NCBI GenBank assembly: GCA_944384725.1
Contig: CALWUJ010000006.1
Span: forward strand, 24,604-88,603
Source of the DNA: an uncultured Agathobaculum sp.
Lineage (GTDB): Bacteria; Bacillota; Clostridia; Oscillospirales; Butyricicoccaceae
Length of the DNA: 64,000 nucleotides
Direction: 5' to 3'
In this document: positions 60,332 to 64,000 of the stretch, one piece after another
How the letters are laid out: every line of letters begins with the position of its first letter
Position numbering within the stretch: the first letter of the stretch is position 1
Position numbers and translations under genes: made by a program
The notes under the pieces: generated by a model
The model's database searches: none
What the model saw: the letters and a program-made list of their open reading frames with translations, nothing else
What the model was told of the DNA's origin: nothing

Positions 60332-60626
60332 AAATCACCTGCCCTTTCTGGGCAATCCATGCGGCATAAGAGGTTTCCTCTTCCAGCAGTTCATCCCATT
60401 CATCGGCGGTGTAGACACTTAAGTTGACCGGAACATCAGCGGAAAGCGCCAGATGCAGCTGCGTGCGCAGATGCCGGCAATCCGAACCATTCGGTACAAT
60501 CACGCATAGGCTGAACGATTTGAGTTTGCCGGTGGCCATGGTGCGCTTTTCTGCAAACAAAATAATTCGACGTGGCTGACACACACGGAGAATATCCCGT
60601 TCCGCTTGTTGGATTGACTCAGTCAT
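60315..60626 (-). CDS. Degenerate minimal nucleotidyltransferase (MNT) paired with HEPN, 103 aa
   Basis: Size, fold (RRIILF strand, C-terminal DVPVNLSVYTADEWDEL) and overlap with the HEPN gene identify an MNT. Aligned by position, the family motif IILFGSxARG is IILFAEKRTM (Gly25-Ser26 replaced by Ala-Glu) and the metal-binding DxD is S37-F-S39. Both catalytic features are therefore lost. The ATG at 60626 follows GCAGGAGG; a TTG at 60650 is less likely. It overlaps the thioesterase end by 8 bases, and may work as a non-catalytic antitoxin. Confidence 0.75.
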   Translation of the reverse strand: MTESIQQAERDILRVCQPRRIILFAEKRTMATGKLKSFSLCVIVPNGSDCRHLRTQLHLALSADVPVNLSVYTADEWDELLEEETSYAAWIAQKGQVIYGQET

Positions 60627-61362
60627 GGGCGGATGCCTCCTGCGTTTCAAATGGCGTTAGCGTTGCAAGCGCTTCAAAGTGCGCTTTTCCATCTGCCTCG
60701 CCGCGCACATAGCGCGCGCCGTCCACCGTGCCGCAGAGCAGCTCCAGTTGCTCACCGTAAGCGGTTTCAGCGGTATAATTGACTTGCAGGGAGGAGACAA
60801 AGCCCGGTTGCCGCTGCAAGTCGAGGGCGTCTGAAATCAGTTCTACAATGCGCACGTTGTTGACGTGGTTGTTGACATCCAGATCAGAGTACTGCACGGC
60901 GTGGATATGGTGCGGCCGTACCGTGTCGCAGGACAGTTTGGGCAGCGGATCGAATAGCGTTCCGCGCGCTGTGTGCAGATAGCTTTCCGCCACCGGGAAA
61001 GCGCTGGGACGCAGGATACGGTGCGATACGGGATCGAGTGTGACCCACATGGATTGTGCGTCGCCAATCTGCTGTTCGTCTGCGAAAAACGCAAAGCAGC
61101 GGTACCAGCTTGCACCGCGGATGCCGGGACACCATGTCTCGCATCGGACACGCTCATACGGGTGCAGAGGACGCGTCAGACGCGCTTTCATGCGCGATAG
61201 GACCCAGACTATGTTGAGCTCGTCCTGCGCGAGGTGGAGCGATTCTGCATGCACTGTGGCGGCATCCTGCATAATCAGCCAGAGAAAGGACGGCTTTGCA
61301 ATGCCGCGGTTATCAATATGGCCATAGTTGACTTCATATTCGCGGGAAAGAAGATCTGCCAA
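60619..61362 (-). CDS. Acyl-ACP thioesterase (FatA-like double hot-dog), 247 aa
   Basis: The enzyme releases free fatty acids from acyl carrier protein. Two hot-dog domains are visible; the first opens REYEVNYGHIDNRGIAK, the second with QYSDLDVNNHVNNVRIVEL carries the catalytic Asp-Asn-His cluster of bacterial FatA-type enzymes. The start is TTG at 61362, nine bases after AGGAGG. It is the first gene of a minus-strand unit with the MNT and HEPN genes, an odd combination. Acyl length preference cannot be seen. Confidence 0.9.
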   Translation of the reverse strand: MADLLSREYEVNYGHIDNRGIAKPSFLWLIMQDAATVHAESLHLAQDELNIVWVLSRMKARLTRPLHPYERVRCETWCPGIRGASWYRCFAFFADEQQIGDAQSMWVTLDPVSHRILRPSAFPVAESYLHTARGTLFDPLPKLSCDTVRPHHIHAVQYSDLDVNNHVNNVRIVELISDALDLQRQPGFVSSLQVNYTAETAYGEQLELLCGTVDGARYVRGEADGKAHFEALATLTPFETQEASAHD

Positions 61363-61382
61363 GGGAAAACGCCTCCTTGAAA

Positions 61383-62654
61383 TCAGTGAAACAGGCTGGC
61401 AATAAATCGGGAAACCAATTCAAGCAGAGAGGACTGCTGGACGGAGGTCTCCGGCGTGGTATCCGGGATATTTTCGCCCTCGGTATAGTGCTGGGAAAGC
61501 ATGGCCGCGCAGCCGTCTACCTTTTGCAGGGAAGAATAGCTGAAGAATACCTCGCCTTGGATATCAATGCTGTCATCCAACAGGGTGAGCTGGCGCTGCA
61601 GCTCTTCGGTACCGTACCAGACATCACCCGGCTCCGCTTCAGCTGCGCGATAAGCGCCGATGCCGATATACAAGGCAACGTCGCTGGTGGAAACCACCTG
61701 CTGCCACCAGTCTACCAGAATTTCAAAATCGGCAATCTCATAGCCGATGGACCAGTAAAGCTGCGGGCAGATATAGTCGACCGTTCCCTTTTTGATCCAT
61801 TCCACCGAATCACAGTATATTTCGCGGTAAGACGAGCGGCCATTGGTTTCGCTGCCCTTGGGATTGTTGGCTTTGTTATCCCAGATACCGGCGGGGCTGA
61901 CGCCGAACGACAGTTCCGGGTCGATTTCATGCAGTGTTTCATCAAGAGAAGCAATCAAGGTATTGACATTGTCGCGCCGCCAATCGCCAATGTCGCTGAA
62001 ATCGCTTCCATAGCGGGAAAAGGTCGCGGAATCGTCAAAATCGGTTCCCGGATAGAAATAGTCATCCAAGTGGATGCCGTCTACATCATAGTTTTTCACA
62101 ATTTCGGCTGCGCCATCCACTACCAGCTGCTGCACTGCCGACAGGCCGGGGTTAAAATAGTAATTGTCCTCGTATTCGACAACCCATTCCGGATGCTGCT
62201 TGGCCGGGCTGTTTTCGGGCAGAGAATCCCATTCGCTTTGGCCGTCCTTGGTGATGCGGTATGGGTTGATCCAAGCGTGCAGCTGCAAGCCGCGGCTGTG
62301 CGCTCCTTCAACCCAGTAGGCCAGAACGTCAAAATCGCCGTCCGGTGCCTGTCCGACGGTACCGCTGATATAGCGGCTCCACGGGAAAATCTTCGACGGA
62401 TAGAGTGCGTCTGCCGAAGGACGAACCTGTAAAAAAACCGTATTCAGCCCCATTGCCGCGATGTTGTCGAGAACAGTATCTGCCTCGCTTTTGAGTGCAT
62501 CGACTGACAGGCCTTGTGCGGAGGGATAATCAATATTATATATGGTTGAAACCCATACGCCGCGCATACCGTCTTGCGCGGTCTGGACAGCGCCGGCACT
62601 GGAAAAAATCAGCGTGAGTACCAGAACAATGGAAAGAATGCGTTGCTTGAGCAT
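61383..62654 (-). CDS. Secreted glycosyl-hydrolase-like protein, GHL10/DUF187 type, 423 aa
   Basis: After a signal peptide (cleavage about AGA-VQ, residue 22) the chain follows the GHL10 pattern: GVWVSTIYNIDYPS, GLNTVFLQVRPSADALYPS, LQLHAWINPYRI, VDGIHLDDYFYPG and VDYICPQLYWSIG, which build a TIM-barrel active site with several Asp/Glu. Such proteins are thought to act on glycans of the wall or host outside the cell. The ATG follows AAGGAG. It begins next to the divergent pyridoxal kinase; substrate is unknown. Confidence 0.88.
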   Translation of the reverse strand: MLKQRILSIVLVLTLIFSSAGAVQTAQDGMRGVWVSTIYNIDYPSAQGLSVDALKSEADTVLDNIAAMGLNTVFLQVRPSADALYPSKIFPWSRYISGTVGQAPDGDFDVLAYWVEGAHSRGLQLHAWINPYRITKDGQSEWDSLPENSPAKQHPEWVVEYEDNYYFNPGLSAVQQLVVDGAAEIVKNYDVDGIHLDDYFYPGTDFDDSATFSRYGSDFSDIGDWRRDNVNTLIASLDETLHEIDPELSFGVSPAGIWDNKANNPKGSETNGRSSYREIYCDSVEWIKKGTVDYICPQLYWSIGYEIADFEILVDWWQQVVSTSDVALYIGIGAYRAAEAEPGDVWYGTEELQRQLTLLDDSIDIQGEVFFSYSSLQKVDGCAAMLSQHYTEGENIPDTTPETSVQQSSLLELVSRFIASLFH

Positions 62655-62727
62655 GGAAAGACTCCTTTGACCTTAGCGTAAATATTATAATTATTTTACC
62701 ATTGCAGGCAGGAGAAAGCAAGAATGA

Positions 62728-62756
62728 TTGACACGGGCGCGGATTCATCGTATGAT
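62728..62756 (+). promoter_or_regulatory. Sigma-A promoter of the pyridoxal kinase gene
   Basis: TTGACA at 62728-62733, a 17-base spacer and TATGAT at 62751-62756. It overlaps any start upstream of 62788, which supports the internal ATG. Confidence 0.85.
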
Positions 62757-62787
62757 GGAACACGGACAGAAAAAGGATGTGAATGGC

Positions 62788-63654
62788 ATGCAAAAAAAGG
62801 TTCTGGCGCTGCATGATTTATCGGGCTTTGGCCGATCGTCGCTGGTGCCTATCATTTCGGTGATTTCCGCGGGCGGGCATCAGTGCGTGCCGCTGCCGAC
62901 TGCGGTGTTTTCTACCCATACCGCGATACCCGGCTGGGTGACCACAGATTTGACTGACTCGATGCAGGGAACCATCGACCAGTATGATGAGCTGGCTTTA
63001 CGCTTTGAAGCGATTTACGCGGGCTTTCTCGGTTCGGCGGATCAGATCGACTGCGTTGGAGAGGCGGCAAAGCGCCTTAAAAAAACGGACGGAGTGACTT
63101 TGATCGACCCGGTAATGGGTGATAACGGCAAGGTGTATGATACCTATACGCCGGAAATGTGCACCCGGATGCGTGAGCTTTGTGCGATTGCGGATATCAT
63201 CACACCCAATACCACCGAAGCGGCGATTCTGCTCGACCGTGACCCGTACAGCAAGCCGGGCAGTGTGGAGGAAGCGTGGGAATGGCTGCGTGCGCTGCGC
63301 GCGCGTTATCATGCGCGGGTGGTATTGACGGGACTGGATTTTGCAGAGGGACGTGTTGGTTCGGGCTGCCTTTCCGAATCCGGCGGCGCACTCAGTCTGC
63401 ATCGTCGGATTGATCGGTACTATCCGGGTACCGGTGACCTGTTTGCGTCCGCCATGCTCAGTGAGCTGCTCAATGGCGCAAAGCTGGAGGATGCATGCGA
63501 ATTGGCAGGGGAGTATGTAAAAGATTGTATTGCTTATACGATGGAACAGCAGACCGACCCGATGCATGGCGTTCAGTTTGAGAAAGTGCTGCCTAAGTTG
63601 ATTGATGGAACGTATCGGCGCGAACTACGGGAACGGCCGCTGCGGCACGAATAA
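62788..63654 (+). CDS. pdxY: Pyridoxal/pyridoxamine kinase, PdxK/PdxY type, 288 aa
   Basis: The kinase phosphorylates vitamin B6 vitamers at the 5'-OH. KVLALHDLSGFGRSSL (N-terminal sugar-kinase-like site), VTLIDPVMGDNGKVYD, IITPNTTEAAILL and YPGTGDLFAS (anion hole with catalytic Asp) are characteristic of the PdxY group of the ribokinase superfamily. The start at 62788 has AAGGATG upstream. The gene stands alone with a strong promoter and terminator. Naming as pdxY rather than pdxK is tentative. Confidence 0.9.
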   Translation: MQKKVLALHDLSGFGRSSLVPIISVISAGGHQCVPLPTAVFSTHTAIPGWVTTDLTDSMQGTIDQYDELALRFEAIYAGFLGSADQIDCVGEAAKRLKKTDGVTLIDPVMGDNGKVYDTYTPEMCTRMRELCAIADIITPNTTEAAILLDRDPYSKPGSVEEAWEWLRALRARYHARVVLTGLDFAEGRVGSGCLSESGGALSLHRRIDRYYPGTGDLFASAMLSELLNGAKLEDACELAGEYVKDCIAYTMEQQTDPMHGVQFEKVLPKLIDGTYRRELRERPLRHE

Positions 63655-63655
63655 G

Positions 63656-63686
63656 AAAAAAGCACCGCGCAAAGCGGTGCTTTTTT
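63656..63686 (+). terminator. Intrinsic terminator after the pyridoxal kinase gene
   Basis: AAAAAAGCACCGC pairs with GCGGTGCTTTTTT around GCAAA. Confidence 0.93.
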
Positions 63687-63720
63687 GTCTGGTTTATAAG
63701 CCCGATATACCCCAATGCGA

Positions 63721-63753
63721 AAAAACACCTGTCAGAGACAGGTGTTTTCTTTT
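63721..63753 (-). terminator. Terminator of tRNA-Gly
   Basis: AAAACACCTGTC (63722-63733) pairs with GACAGGTGTTTT (63737-63748); on the minus strand it follows the tRNA immediately and ends in T's. Confidence 0.85.
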
Positions 63754-63829
63754 TGGAGCGGCTGACGAGGCTCGAACTCGCTACCTCCACCTTGGCAAGG
63801 TGGCGCTCTACCAGATGAGCTACAGCCGC
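63754..63829 (-). tRNA. tRNA-Gly (anticodon GCC)
   Basis: Read on the minus strand, acceptor GCGGCTG pairs with CAGCCGC, followed by T and an encoded CCA. The anticodon stem CCACC/GGTGG encloses TTGCCAA, anticodon GCC. The T-arm GAGTTCGAGCC is canonical. Confidence 0.97.
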
Positions 63830-63865
63830 ATTTTGTATCGCGCCGAACTCATCAGCGCGATATTT

Positions 63866-63894
63866 ATTATAGCGGAGAGTGGATAGATTGTCAA
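63866..63894 (-). promoter_or_regulatory. Consensus sigma-A promoter of tRNA-Gly
   Basis: On the minus strand TTGACA (63894-63889), exactly 17 bases, TATAAT (63871-63866): a perfect consensus. The remaining bases to 64000 are AT-rich and show no gene. Confidence 0.92.
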
Positions 63895-64000
63895 GAAAAA
63901 AATGAAAATTAAGTAAAGTTTTTTGTAGAGGTACAATACATATTGGACAGTTGAATAAAAAGGATGAAGGATAAGGCCTCATCGGTTAAAGTTGAGTTAC

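Overview
The window looks like a chromosomal segment of a Gram-positive, endospore-forming, low- to mid-GC anaerobe of the class Clostridia, most likely a gut Oscillospirales/Butyricicoccaceae-type organism. Support comes from spore genes (gpr, spoIIP, gerA-type genes, yqfC, yqfD, ylbJ, spoVD, a collagen-like spore-coat-type protein), meso-diaminopimelate cell-wall genes, sigma-A-like promoters with frequent TGn extended -10 elements, and many GGAGG ribosome binding sites. No phage, insertion sequence or CRISPR array was seen. The taxonomic placement is an inference from gene content and style.

Layout. (1) 1-1.9 kb: end of an MTA/SAH deaminase, a purine nucleoside phosphorylase and tRNA-Pro(CGG). 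(2) 1.9-13.1 kb: a locus for an amino sugar, best explained as N-acetylgalactosamine. It has a mannose-family PTS (IIB, IIC, IID, IIA, with an unknown TPR-like membrane-anchored protein between IID and IIA), an AgaS-type SIS isomerase/deaminase, an AraC regulator, a NagA/AgaA deacetylase followed by an unknown four-helix membrane protein, and the two subunits of tagatose-bisphosphate aldolase (KbaY and KbaZ) transcribed divergently. yajC sits inside the locus. Import and phosphorylation (PTS), deacetylation (AgaA), deamination/isomerisation (AgaS) and aldol cleavage (KbaY/KbaZ) form one pathway; a dedicated tagatose-6-phosphate kinase is not in the window. (3) 13.1-18.5 kb, minus strand: an ArsC/Spx-like protein and the spore block gpr, spoIIP, gerAA, gerAC-like, gerAB-like. 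(4) 18.6-27.5 kb: rpsT, an SLH protein, a stand-alone condensation-type acyltransferase, a glycosyltransferase next to a collagen-like protein, a zinc-ribbon protein, DegV and a NodB-type deacetylase.

(5) 27.5-32 kb: a PBP5-type carboxypeptidase, a small Cys-rich protein and ylbJ on the minus strand, facing yqfC and yqfD. (6) 32-42 kb: phoH, ybeY, dgkA, era, recO, mutS2, then an HPr paralogue with Tyr instead of the catalytic His, uvrC, rsmD, coaD and a coiled-coil protein. (7) 42.2-55.5 kb: the division and cell-wall (dcw) cluster mraZ-rsmH-ftsL-spoVD/ftsI-murE-murF-mraY-ftsW-murG-ftsQ, followed by ftsZ with its own promoter. murD, murC, murB and ftsA are missing from it. (8) 55.5-64 kb: a CorA-type transporter, an ECF sigma factor with a membrane partner, a processive-type glycosyltransferase, a HEPN/nucleotidyltransferase pair whose nucleotidyltransferase has lost its catalytic motif, an acyl-ACP thioesterase, a secreted GHL10-type hydrolase, a pyridoxal kinase and tRNA-Gly(GCC).

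The most unusual items are the Tyr15/Ser46 HPr paralogue, the degenerate MNT next to a HEPN gene, two unknown proteins embedded in the amino-sugar locus, candidate AraC- and MraZ-type operators, a strongly shortened GerAC, and the glycosyltransferase/collagen-like protein pair. I did not find a large multi-gene system that I could defend as wholly new.
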